Part shown: piece after piece, positions 1-10,500 of the stretch
Layout: each line of letters begins with the position of its first letter
Position numbering within the stretch: position 1 is the first letter of the stretch
NCBI RefSeq assembly: GCF_000471905.2
Contig: NW_006500353.1
Location: 2,188,918 to 2,252,917 of the forward strand
Length of the DNA: 64,000 nucleotides
Direction of reading: 5' to 3'
Source of the DNA: Amborella trichopoda
Lineage: Eukaryota; Streptophyta; Magnoliopsida; Amborellales; Amborellaceae
Made by a program: the position numbers and the translations under genes
Notes under the pieces: generated by a model
Database searches by the model: none
What the model was told of the DNA's origin: nothing
The model's input: the letters and a program-made list of their open reading frames with translations, nothing else

Positions 1-1245
1 GTTTTAGGGCTGAGCATAAATAATTCCTATGGATATATGATGACACATTCCTCGAGGTTTTATTGATTTCAGTGCATGTTTTGATCAGCGCAGTAACCCA
101 CAGGTCATAGGATCGTGTTTCCAAAATTTAGGTTGAAGAAGGTTGCCGCGCTAATACAAAGTTGATCTTAGCACATTTTAAAACTCGAGGTCGAGTTTTT
201 TCCAACTAGGGGAGAATGACGCAGATCAAAATCTGGTGGCTACAAATTTTAATTCTATTTTTATTAATTTTATTTTTATAGTTTGGTTAGAATTTTTATT
301 TTTATTTATTAGGGTTAATTATTAAAAATAGGATTTTTGGGGTTAGTTTTGATAAGCCTAATTTCTATGAGTCCATTTTTTATGGTGATCGTCTTTAGTG
401 ATTAGTGATGGAGTCCGTTGAATAAGTTTTGTTTTCAGTATGCAAAGGTTTATCTTATTGGGTTTTGTGTTGGAGTTATGTTGGTACAAAAAAAATAGGA
501 CTTTGGATTTACGTGGATACAAATTTAGACATTTGGGGAAGTTTATATCTTGTATTAGTTTGGGGTACAAGGTGCTTATCTTTAGTTTTTAAGAAATATA
601 TTTTGTTTCCTATTTTAAAGGGAGTGTTATCTTTTTGGGTTGGGTTGAAAGATAATGAATCACGTAGGTGTAAAGGCTGAAGTAGGGAGTTGTAATTATC
701 TTTTAGGAAGTTGGATGGGAGAATATAGATAGAATCTAGAGATAGATTTATTTTGGTTAATTATCATATTTTGTGTTTAAGGAGATATTTTAGGAACCTC
801 TAGAATGATATCCATAAATTGAAGGAGGCTCATCCCCTATCATAGGGACGTGAGATAATGGAAACTTTATAGCAAGGTAGATATCTTTTTAGTTATGGAA
901 AGGAAAATTCCACCTTCTTTGTAACGTGGCGTGGGTAAAAGTTGGGTCATCGTATTTTGTTTGTTATCTCTTTTTAGTAGTTATCTTTACGGTTGTGAAT
1001 GTAAACTTCTATAAAAGGAGCACGTGAATTGTAATTGGTAGATTTGAATTTTATGGAATAAAGAAAGTATTTCTTGTAAAGAGAAATGCCCCTTTGTGGG
1101 TGTTGTTTCTTCTCTTGTGTTTATAGGCTCGCACCGGAATACTCTTATCCACACATTTTGTTCTTTCTTCTTATGGTTTCCTTCACGATTTTTATTTCTC
1201 TCTTAAACGCGGTTATCTTTGCCAGTGTTGTTTACCGATGAATTT
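1..1245 (+). mobile_element. 3' end of a Ty3/gypsy retrotransposon with LTR
   Basis: The first ~230 bases read like the very end of a Ty3 polyprotein on the plus strand: a degenerate frame ending near 217 in the residues FFPTRGE before a stop, over the polypurine-like stretch ctaggggagaatgacgcag. What follows has LTR layout: a TATA-like tataaaag at 1010-1017, an aataaag polyadenylation-like signal near 1058, then a U5-like tail to about 1245. The 5' LTR border is not defined. No intact open frame remains. A similar U5-like tail recurs at 4136-4262. Confidence 0.5.
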
Positions 1246-1379
1246 TATACCTCTAAAGGAAAACTCCAAAACTTATATATTAATAAAAATGGCACATTCA
1301 AAACGAGAGGTAGAAAATCCTACCAAAATAAAGACTTATCCCTTCTAAATAAAATAAAAATAAGGACTCATTTAAAAAA

Positions 1380-2137
1380 GAGTAATGATCCTATGAGACC
1401 CTCCCACACCCATGTGTGTAGGACCCCAAAGGATCACCCATGAAATTTGGCACAGATCTCTAGAAAGTTATCACATGGGTGTGGGACTTGACTTTTCTAG
1501 AGATNNNNNNNNNNNNNNNNNNNNNNNNNNNNNNNNNNNNNNNNNNNNNNNNNNNNNNNNNNNNNNNNNNNNNNNNNNNNNNNNNNNNNNNNNNNNNNNN
1601 NNNNNNNNNNNNNNNNNNNNNNNNNNNNNNNNNNNNNNNNNNNNNNNNNNNNNNNNNNNNNNNNNNNNNNNNNNNNNNNNNNNNNNNNNNNNNNNNNNNN
1701 NNNNNNNNNNNNNNNNNNNNNNNNNNNNNNNNNNNNNNNNNNNNNNNNNNNNNNNNNNNNNNNNNNNNNNNNNNNNNNNNNNNNNNNNNNNNNNNNNNNN
1801 NNNNNNNNNNNNNNNNNNNNNNNNNNNNNNNNNNNNNNNNNNNNNNNNNNNNNNNNNNNNNNNNNNNNNNNNNNNNNNNNNNNNNNNNNNNNNNNNNNNN
1901 NNNNNNNNNNNNNNNNNNNNNNNNNNNNNNNNNNNNNNNNNNNNNNNNNNNNNNNNNNNNNNNNNNNNNNNNNNNNNNNNNNNNNNNNNNNTCACCCATG
2001 AAATTTGGCACAGATCTCTAGAAAGTTATCACATGGGTGTGGGACTTGACTTTTCTAGAGATCTGTGCTAAATTTGATAGTGATCTTTTGGGGTCCTACA
2101 CACATGGGTGTGGGAGGGTCTCATAGGATCATTACTC
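1380..2137. mobile_element. Palindromic MITE with 9-bp target duplication, split by an assembly gap
   Basis: The element begins gagtaatgatcctatgagac and ends in its reverse complement; the two halves pair over most of their length, including an inner pair around agatctctagaaa and tttctagagatct. It is flanked by a perfect direct repeat tttaaaaaa (1371-1379 and 2138-2146), a 9-bp target duplication as made by Mutator-type transposases. No coding frame is seen. The interior holds 487 Ns (1505-1991), and the 71 bases on each side of the gap are identical, so the true element is probably only about 210 bp. Confidence 0.75.
1505..1991. other. Assembly gap (Ns)
   Basis: A run of 487 Ns. The 71 bases before it (1434-1504) are identical, in the same direction, to the 71 bases after it (1992-2062). 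This is what overlapping contig ends in an unresolved palindrome look like, so the gap may be spurious. Confidence 0.95.
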
Positions 2138-2146
2138 TTTAAAAAA

Positions 2147-3720
2147 TTAAATTATCTTTTGTTTGGTCTTCTTGCGATCGAGATCCGATCGCTCTAGATA
2201 GTTGAGCACGATAATCTCGACTGCATCATCCTTCCCTGGTTGGAGAGAACTCTTCCTCGAGTTAAGCTCTTCGTCACTAGAAGTATCTTCGGCATAAGGA
2301 ATTAAGTGCTTGATATTGAAAACATCAGAAGTCCGCTTTTGGCTTGGTAGCTTTAACTTGTATGCATTGTCATTGATCTGTGTTAGAATTTCGCATGGCC
2401 CGATCTTTCGATTACTGAGCTTGTTATACTCCCCAGCAAAATATTTGTTCTTGGTCAAAATAGCCCACACAATCTCCAACTTCGAAGACTTGATTGTGAC
2501 GATGCTTATCTGCAGCAACCTTATATTTTGCATTACTGGCTTCCATCTGCTCTTAACCTTCTCATGAATGTCTTTGATTTGGTCAGCTAAATCTTCTGCC
2601 TTGCCACAAAATTTCCCTGCATGAGGTATAGGAGTCAAATATAGCACACTGCTTAGATTATATCCATAGACAACTTCAAATGGGCTCTTCTGAGTAGTTC
2701 GATTCTGGGACCTGTTGAAAGCAAATTCAGCTTGAGGTAAAGCCAAATCCCTCTGCTTCGGCTTGTTTCTTGCCGAACTGCACAATCCCAAGCTCTTATT
2801 CTGTTTGACCATCAGTCTGTGGATGATATGCGTTGCTAAAACATAACTCAATTCCCATCAACTTCCATAGAGATCTCTAGAAATGACTCGTGAATTTTGT
2901 ATCTCTGTCTGAAGTGATTGACTTTGGAATGCCATGCAATGGAACAATCTCTTTGAAATAAATTTTTGCAATATTAGAAGCATCCATAGTTATCCTGTAG
3001 TGAATAAAGTGTGTCATTTTAGAGAATCTGTCGACCACCACAAACACTGAATCCACGCCTCTCTGTGTTCTTGGTAACCCCAACACAAAATCGATACTGA
3101 TATCCTCCCAAGGTGCAGATGGCACTGGTAATGGAGTATAAAGTCCTGTATTCTCCGCATTTCCTTTGGAGACTTGCCAAATGTAGCATCTATCTACAAA
3201 TCTATCAATGTCATGCAACATCTTGGGCCAAAAATAATTTTGACACCAAGGCCATGGTTTTGTCACGACCTAAAGTGCCCTTCATTATGTAACTCCCTAA
3301 GGATCTTATCCTGTAGTGAGCAATCTGGTGTACATAGTCTCAAGCCTCTGAAGAGAAAACCATCATGCACAAAATAATCATCACGCTTTTCTGTTAAAAC
3401 TTCAGTAAAAATTGCTCCAAATTTAGAATCATCTTGGTACAACTCCTTGAGAGTATCAAACCCCACTACATTCACCTTCATAGTGTTAAGTAGCGTGGCT
3501 CTCTTGCTGAAAGCATCAGCTACCCTGTTATGAACACCTACTTTATGCTTCAAGGTAAAAGTAAACTCCTGCAAGTAAGACACCCATTTAGCATGCCTTC
3601 TATTGAGTTTGTGCTGGCCATTGATGTATTTAAGAGCGTCGTGGTCCGAGTAAAGAATAAACTCACTCTGCTCCAAATAATGTCTCAAAGTCCTCAGTGT
3701 TTGTACAATTCCTCATGGCC
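2147..3720 (-). pseudogene. Ty3/gypsy pol fragment (RNase H, integrase), decayed
   Basis: On the minus strand, 3688-3263 encodes the end of an RNase H domain (YSDHDALKYI, then LNRRHAKW) followed by the zinc-binding start of integrase (HNEGHF). 3266-2877 carries the integrase core, with [20 protein letters not shown] and SDRDTKF, and 2851-2147 the C-terminal part with an AEFAFN-like motif and SPFEVVYG. Frame changes separate the three blocks and reverse transcriptase, protease and gag are missing, so it is a dead fragment. It lies inside the inverted-repeat arms and opposes the element at 1-1245. Confidence 0.85.
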
Positions 3721-3862
3721 ATTGATGTATTTTAAATGAGTCTTTATTTTATTTTATTTTAGAAGGGATAAGTCTTTATTTTGGTAGGACTTTCTACCTC
3801 TCGTTTTGTATGCGCCATTTTTATTAATAGATAAGTTTTGGAGTTTTCCTTTAGAGGGTATG

Positions 3863-4270
3863 TCTTATGTGATAAGGACAAGACTATCTACTAAGGAAAG
3901 GATAGTGTTTATTAGAAGGGCAAGGAGTGCGTTGAATTAATTGATAAGGCAGTGTTCTATGAGGAGATAACGCCTACCTTAATGGCAAGGGTGGGGCGTG
4001 CTTTCTATAAGAACAAAGGTTTGTGCTTTGTAAAGGACAATTGGTTTTGACGTGAATAACAAAAGCTTTTGCTTTAGAGAGCGTAGAGAGAGAGAGAAAA
4101 GTGGCCCTTGTGGTTTGTTTTTATTTACCGCTTATGCTTGTGGGCCGTGCCGGAATACTTCGATCTCCACGTTTTGTTCTTTCTTCTAGTGATTCCCTTC
4201 TCGTTTTTATTTTTCTCTCAAAAATGCGGTTAATTTTTGCCGGTGTTGTTTGCCGGTAATTTTTTATTGC
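3863..4270 (+). mobile_element. LTR-like tail related to the one at 1118-1245
   Basis: Bases 4136-4262 align in direct orientation with 1118-1240, sharing stretches such as gccggaatact, ttttgttctttcttct and tgttgtttrccg. A tataaga motif at about 4014 and a GA-rich leader before it are compatible with an R-U5 region. 3863-4000 has no clear match to the first LTR, so this may be a related subfamily or a solo LTR. No open frame. Confidence 0.4.
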
Positions 4271-5189
4271 GTCAGCATGTGAGGATGGGTAGGTTTTACA
4301 AGGGAAACCAAGGACTGGACCATGCTCACCTTTAAAAAACTAAGCCTTAGAAACGAAGATATTTGGATAAAATATTAGATTTAGACTTTAGGAAAGAGGA
4401 TGTAAAATTTTCTATGGACAGAAAGGTAGACATGTCTGCCTAAAAAGATAAAGAGGATTTGTAAATACGAGCAATGATCAAGTGGCTGTAGAAATCAGGA
4501 CTTAATGGCTAAAAATAGGCAAAAAAATACTACTTCCGCTCACAAGGTTGCTAATTTTGGGAGAGAAAATTCAATTGGACTCAATTACGTGACAAGGACA
4601 AGAGGAAAACATTGGGGTTGCAGAGAAAATAATTAGATGTTTTAGAGAACCATTGTTTTAAAATGTGGGACGTGGACCCGATACAGTCAGCGGGTGATGT
4701 GGCGATGCAGCTCGATGTAGTCCTGGTGCGGGTGAATCATCATAGATGCGGTTATTAAATTTAAAAAAATTCTAAAAAATATCGTAATGCATAACAAAAC
4801 ATAGATGTGATTTGTGTTATTGTACGTATTTTAATTTATTCATTAGCTCTAATATATTAGCTGTCTGAGACTTTGAATCCCCTACTTGCCTGATAAAGAG
4901 TAATAGAGTTGTTGCTAATCTTTTATACCATTAACATCTAGCATGTAAAACAAAGCAATCTATTCCGTCTCAATTAACATGTCCAAAATTCCAAACTCAC
5001 ATAAACATCGAAAATTTAAATTTCAAACTCGAAAGATCCATACAACCACGGACAGTTTCTGAAGACGTAAAAAAACGAAAGATAATCAACTCTCAAGTTT
5101 CAATCTCAACTGTCAATCAGATAAGGAACTTCTGTTAAAGGTGGGTAGAACCTAGATGTGGGACTTATTGCCCATGAGTTTCTCAAGTC
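4271..5189. other. Intergenic, no recognised feature
   Basis: AT-rich sequence with no long open frame and no recognisable element. Confidence 0.5.
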
Positions 5190-6080
5190 AAGGCTTATGA
5201 AGTGGAGATTTAGTATTGTTGCTGTTGAGGTAGAGATGGAGAGAGCCTATGGTCGTATTGATTGGAACACTTGGAATATACCATAGGACATATGGGACTG
5301 AAGAACCTATAGAGAAGGTGGATAATAAAATGTGCATTCCTAATTATTATAAATGACTAATCTAACCTGTTCTTTTGAAGTTTGTGGGGCCTTAGGAAGG
5401 ATTGCTGTGTCCTCTTTCCTGTTCATATTTGTCTCAGATGCCCTCAACCATTTTTTTTTCTCAATGGGAATGTTTGGTCTGACCTTTTGGTAGTGGTTGT
5501 GCACCATTTTTTGCAAATTGCATAATACTCCACTAGGTCACAACCCTTCCATTTTACAACTTAAAAGATGAATCTTAGATACTATGAGCCCATGTCTAGA
5601 TTAAGAGTTAACATCAGTAAACGTGGTAAAAAGGCCAGTGGTTGTGCCCCATGTTGTGCAAATTGCATAATACTCCACTAGGTCACAACCCTTCCATCTT
5701 ACAACTTAAAAGATGAATCTTAGATACTATGAGACCGTGTCTAGATTAAGAGTTAACATCAGTAAACGTGGTATGTAACAAATATGATATGAGGGACCCA
5801 AGCTAAAGGAGCTGAGTGATAGGTTTGAGTGTAAGGTTGAAGCTTTACCCAACAAGTATCTTGGACCACCGATGTGTGTGGTATTCCTCAGAAATGATTG
5901 TGGGGATTAGTGGCTGGAAGATGTTAATGCAGATAGCACCATGGAGGAGCTAACACATATCTCTTTGAAGGTTCATCTTGTCAGCATATAGCAGCTTCCC
6001 GGTCTCTGATTTATGCCCTTACTTCAAAGCCTTAGTCGGGGTGGCAGCTAAACTTGAGACTTCAAAGTGATTTCCTATTA
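5190..6080 (+). mobile_element. LINE (L1-type) reverse transcriptase fragment
   Basis: Broken frames on the plus strand match the order of an L1-type reverse transcriptase: VEMERAYGRIDW near 5225 (the usual DxEKAYDxVxW block), a hydrophobic LFIFVSDALNHFF near 5420, SRLRVNISKRG near 5595 (the SGLRxNxxKS block), and LPNKYLGPPM near 5845. Stops and frameshifts run throughout. A 145-bp piece containing the SRLRVNISK block is present twice in tandem. Confidence 0.7.
5492..5773. repeat. 145-bp tandem duplication inside the LINE fragment
   Basis: Bases 5492-5636 and 5637-5773 are direct copies with a period of 145, differing at a few sites (cataatactccactaggtca is shared exactly). The copy lies in decayed LINE sequence, so it follows the insertion. 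Confidence 0.9.
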
Positions 6081-7552
6081 AGACGCAGTTGTGAGTTTCA
6101 TAAGTATCATGATTGAAGGAAAATCACTTCTCAGCTTTTTCTTACGTATGTATCTCTATAGCTTGATATATTGAGAATTCCAACCTGATGTTCTCACTAC
6201 CTTCCCTCCCAAAGAAAAAGTAGAAATATCTAGACTGGATTAATTGGGCTTCATATCTTCTAGGATCTTTTTGATCCATCACCTGTTGAAAGTGAAACCA
6301 TAAGGAATGCAGTTCCATTCTCAGAATATGTATACCTGACAGAATCATGCTCTTGTTGCTGGGGGCGATCATTTATGGGGAGCCTAGGATTGAGGGGCAC
6401 AGGCTGCAAAATCATTCGAAAAGGAAAATGTGTAAAAAATAAAAGGTCTGGCGTATTGTCTGGTTCTCTCTCTCCCTCTCACTCTCGTAATTTCTTAGAC
6501 ATTACCTTTTGGGCAGTTCAATTTAGCATGTGTTTATGCAAGATCGATTGGGTCTATTCTTTCATTATGCAAAAGGCTTTGAGGCTTTTCTGAAACGTCA
6601 GTTTTAACCAATCGAATAAACGAAGAAAACATCTGCATATTAGCAGCTTAACCGTAGCAATACATCAACTAGAAGTAACTGTATGTTGTATTTGGTCTAT
6701 TTATATTTCCTTACCTACTTATAGGTAGGCATGGACTTCTTAGAAAAGGTGGTGAGAAAAGGTGGTGAGAGATCAGGCTGTTTATCTCATTTCCTTATCG
6801 TCTATCTAATACTCACTGTCATATAAGAATGTTGAAGATGATTATCAGGGAACTCCTCTATCGAGATTTGGGATAATATATGGTTCTTTGCTTTACAATT
6901 ATTATTGGAGAACTGCGAATAGCATTTAGCAGTTTTCTACCCATTTGGTGTTTTTCATTATTTCGATATTAATTTTAGCTCTGCATGTCCTACCAAAGTA
7001 CAGGTAATCTGTGGGAGATGAGGTGCCTCACTTCTTAATATATCTGAAACCTGCTTGTGGAGTAGTATTAGAATTATATAATATTGTATTCCTTCTTATT
7101 TTTGGTCTAAGAAGGGTGCAGACCTTAAACTTTCCCTTAATCCGTTCCCAAGCTCGGGTAAAGGAGGTGGATTGTGTTTGGTAGGCAGTCAACGTGAAAC
7201 TTTACCAAAATTTCCATGAATCCTAAATCTTTAGGATTCTTGTGGCTGACCCCAAATAGTTGGGAAAATGCTCTGATGATGATGAGTTTTCAATTTTCAT
7301 GTACATGTGCTGTAAATTCCTATGTTGGACTGTTTCATACTTGAAAATAAAATCCATTGTTATTACTGTCAATGTTCCACATTATATAATATAATGAATT
7401 GTGTGTTGAACCATAAGTTCCACTTTTACTCCTCTTAGTCTCATCTCCTTATATTGCTCTTTTTTCTGCCTTTCGCTCTTTAGCCTTTGTCGACCTTCCA
7501 TGAAATACGATCTCTAACACTACATTTACCCCTTTTTTAATGTAATTTTCAG
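6081..7552. other. Upstream region or intron 5' of the DDT gene, no feature
   Basis: No exon resembling the expected WAC domain is seen here. The last ~50 bases are T-rich and end in ttttcag, a good splice acceptor for the exon at 7553, so at least this part is probably intron. Confidence 0.4.
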
Positions 7553-10500
7553 GCACACTTGGGCTCAATGACCTTGTGAAGACAATATCAAAGAGATTGC
7601 AGGAGCCACTAGTAGAAGGCCAGGAGTTGAATGGGAAAAAAGGAGAAGCTATACATCCATGCAGGATATTGAAGGTTTTTGAAAAGGCTGAGAATGGTTC
7701 AACCAGAAAATCCTATGAAGTTGGGTGGCTTGATAAAGATAACAAAGTAACTGATAGATCTGTAGAGGATGCAGAGAGTCTAATATGGAAGAAGCAGCCG
7801 GTTAGTAGAGATTTAATTAAAGCTTTTATTAGAGAGTCAACTTCTCGAAGTGCTCCATGGATGGTCCATGAAACATTGGCCATGGAATATGGAATACCAA
7901 CCAAGCCCCCCGAGGAGTTAATTGGCAAACGAAGCTTGCAGAATGAGCATCAGAATTGCATTAAGAAAGAAAAAACTGTGAGCCATTGACTTTTATTCCT
8001 ATTATTTGCATATATGTTCGAATGTGTGGCGTTTTCTAGAATCAAGGATAGCTCCTGCATATGCATGTCTACGGGTCTTTGTTATTGAAACTATGCAGGA
8101 ACTAAATATTGTAATATTCTGGGACCGAAAATGTTACAGTTTCCAGCATTTCATTTTCTTGATGACTTTTGCTTATATTTCAAGACTTCTGCTAGATAAC
8201 TCAAGTGGGAAAATGATAATTTGGTCACGATATTCCATCTAATGTATGGTTTCTCATGTTTATCATATTCAGGATGTTAGAGATGGAAGCCTTGGTAAGA
8301 AAAAGAGGTTAAAAGAGGAACCTGAGAGCTCTAAAGTCTTGCAAGAGATAAAAGCAAAAACAGGTGATTGAAATGATTGTTTCTCAAACTTGAATCGGCC
8401 TTAGTTTGCTGGAACGTTTAGGTAATATATAAGTGAAAATGAAGGCTGACATGGTATTTGACTTTGCAGCACAAAAATTTAATGTGGAGAGAGAAAGAAC
8501 AGTAAAAGTAAAAAACAGCATACAAGAAGGAAAAGATGGAAAAGCAGGTAGTTTAATTTGATTGTCACCGCATATATAATTGTTGGCCTTTTTTTTTTTT
8601 TGAAAGACATCATTATTGGTAAAACTCACTCTTGAATCTTCCACTGCTCTCCACTATCTTTGTTGATGATCAGTGATCTAAAAGTCTCACTTGTTCCTAG
8701 ATTTTGCGGAGGAGAAGAAACCCAGAGTGTATAAGAGAAAAAGGATAAATGAAAAGAGCGAGAGCCTTGAAGGACTGCAAAACTCAAAAAATGAAGAAAC
8801 CAAACCTGGCAAGGAAGAGAAAGAAAGGATGAAAGAAGAAAATGAGAATATTGAGGGATTGCAAAAGGTGAAGAATGAAAAGAAGAAACCCAAAGTGGAA
8901 AAGAAAAAAGGGAAAAAAGATGATGGTGATAATCCTGAAGGATCGCAGAAGATAAAGAACGAAGAGAAAAAACTAAAAGGGGAAAATAAAAAACGGATAA
9001 AAGAAGAAAGCGAGAATGCTGAAGGCTTCCAGATTTCAATGAAGAAGGATGAAAAGAAACCCAAAGTGAAGAAGAACAGGATAAGAAAAGAAAATCAGAT
9101 TCCAGAAGGATCCAAGGAGAAAAAGAAATTAAAAACTGGTGATTTGAACATTCAAATGATTATCTTTGTATTGATAAATGTTGTTCATTTTTACACATTT
9201 GACTTAGGCATACATGGTCTTTGAATCTGCAGAAGAAAAGAAAACAAATGTAGAAGTAAAGATGAGCGAAGAGAATGAGTACTCTAATGGATTGCCAAAG
9301 CAAGCGAAATTCATAGGTAGGTTCAAGTGATTGTACCATTTCTTTATCATGAAATGATAGTAGTGTTGCTAGTAATTGTTGGTCATTATCTTGCTTGAAT
9401 TAATCCCAAAATTTCTTGGGGCATTTTTTTCATTTATTATTTCAAATATTTGATTTTGGTGAGAAAATATAGTTGACTTGTGGTCTGACTGAGGTTATGG
9501 CCCTCGATAGAATATAATGGAGGAACAAGATAAATGTAGCTGGCCCTAAATAGTTGAGATAAGGCTCGGATAATGATGATGATGGGTTCAAATATTTGAT
9601 TCCAATGCCTTCTCCATTCTCTCTCGCTCTTATGTTTTTCTTCTCATACGTGGTCCTTACATTTGCAGAACGTAAAGCCATTAAATACCCTATTGAGGAC
9701 CTCTTAGTGCAACCTGATGAAGATGGTCCAGTTTTTATTGATCAACCCACTCCAACAAGGGATTTTGCGGTGCCTATGCATTGTGTAGGAGACCTTCTAA
9801 CGGTTTGGGACTTCTGTTCATCATTTAACAGAAGTCTGCGTTTGTGGCCTTTCACTCTTGAAGACTTTGAAAATGCGATCATGCATCAGGAAAGCAATCC
9901 CAGCATTATCGTAGAAGCTCACTCTTCAATTCTTCATTTACTTATTGAAGAGAAAAGAGAGTACTACTCTATGGTACAGAAAAGAAGGCGGAAAGCAAAG
10001 GTAAATTCTGGATTTCTCTTTAGGAAAAGCATATGAAATACAATGGAATCCATAGTCCATTGGAGTCATCACCATCCAATGAAATGAGGAGTGTTGATAG
10101 GGAGAATAGGACCTACCTGTAATGGCCATGACCTCATTGGTGTGTCCCATTCTCTGTCTATGACCATCCAGTTTATTGGGCAGTGATTATACCAAATGAC
10201 TGTTGATTTTATTTTCATAGTCTATTTTGAGATGGTTTTCTTCCCAATCTAACTCCCACTTCCCATTCCCAACATCTGAATTGTCCTATATTTTTAAAAT
10301 TTTCTAATTATTGAACAAAAGGCGTGTAATGAACAAATATACCTACCAATAAAATAAAAAAAATGGTTATCGATCATTGCTGGATGAGGGTAATTCCGTA
10401 TTCAATTTAGTTCGGGATCTATCTGGAATATTCTTAGAATAACTTTGACTTTTTTCTTATTTTGTTAAACTGAGACTTCGAAGTAGTTTAAATATGAAAT

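Larger units (their letters stand above)
1246..3862. mobile_element. Fold-back structure enclosing a reversed Ty3 pol fragment
   Basis: Two ~130-bp arms, 1246-1378 and 3733-3862, are near reverse complements (for example the left arm tctaaaggaaaactccaaaa answers ttttggagttttcctttaga on the right). Between them lie the palindromic MITE (1380-2137) and the minus-strand Ty3 pol fragment (2147-3720). The short text ggccattgatgtattt occurs both at the right arm's inner edge (3717) and inside the pol fragment (3614), which suggests a microhomology junction. No clear target duplication flanks the arms. It could be a fold-back transposon that captured pol sequence, or an inverted rearrangement of one element. 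Confidence 0.5.

Noticed and set aside
1412-2071. Long open frames at 1.4-2.07 kb on both strands
   Set aside because: They run through Ns of the assembly gap.
2147-3720. An endogenous pararetrovirus
   Set aside because: The RNase H-integrase order with a chromatin-type Ty3 integrase fits a plant Ty3/gypsy retrotransposon; no movement or coat protein motif is seen.
8626-9064. 137- and 125-codon minus-strand frames rich in Ser/Phe
   Set aside because: Antisense of the Lys/Glu repeat exon; the plus strand has correct splicing and family match.
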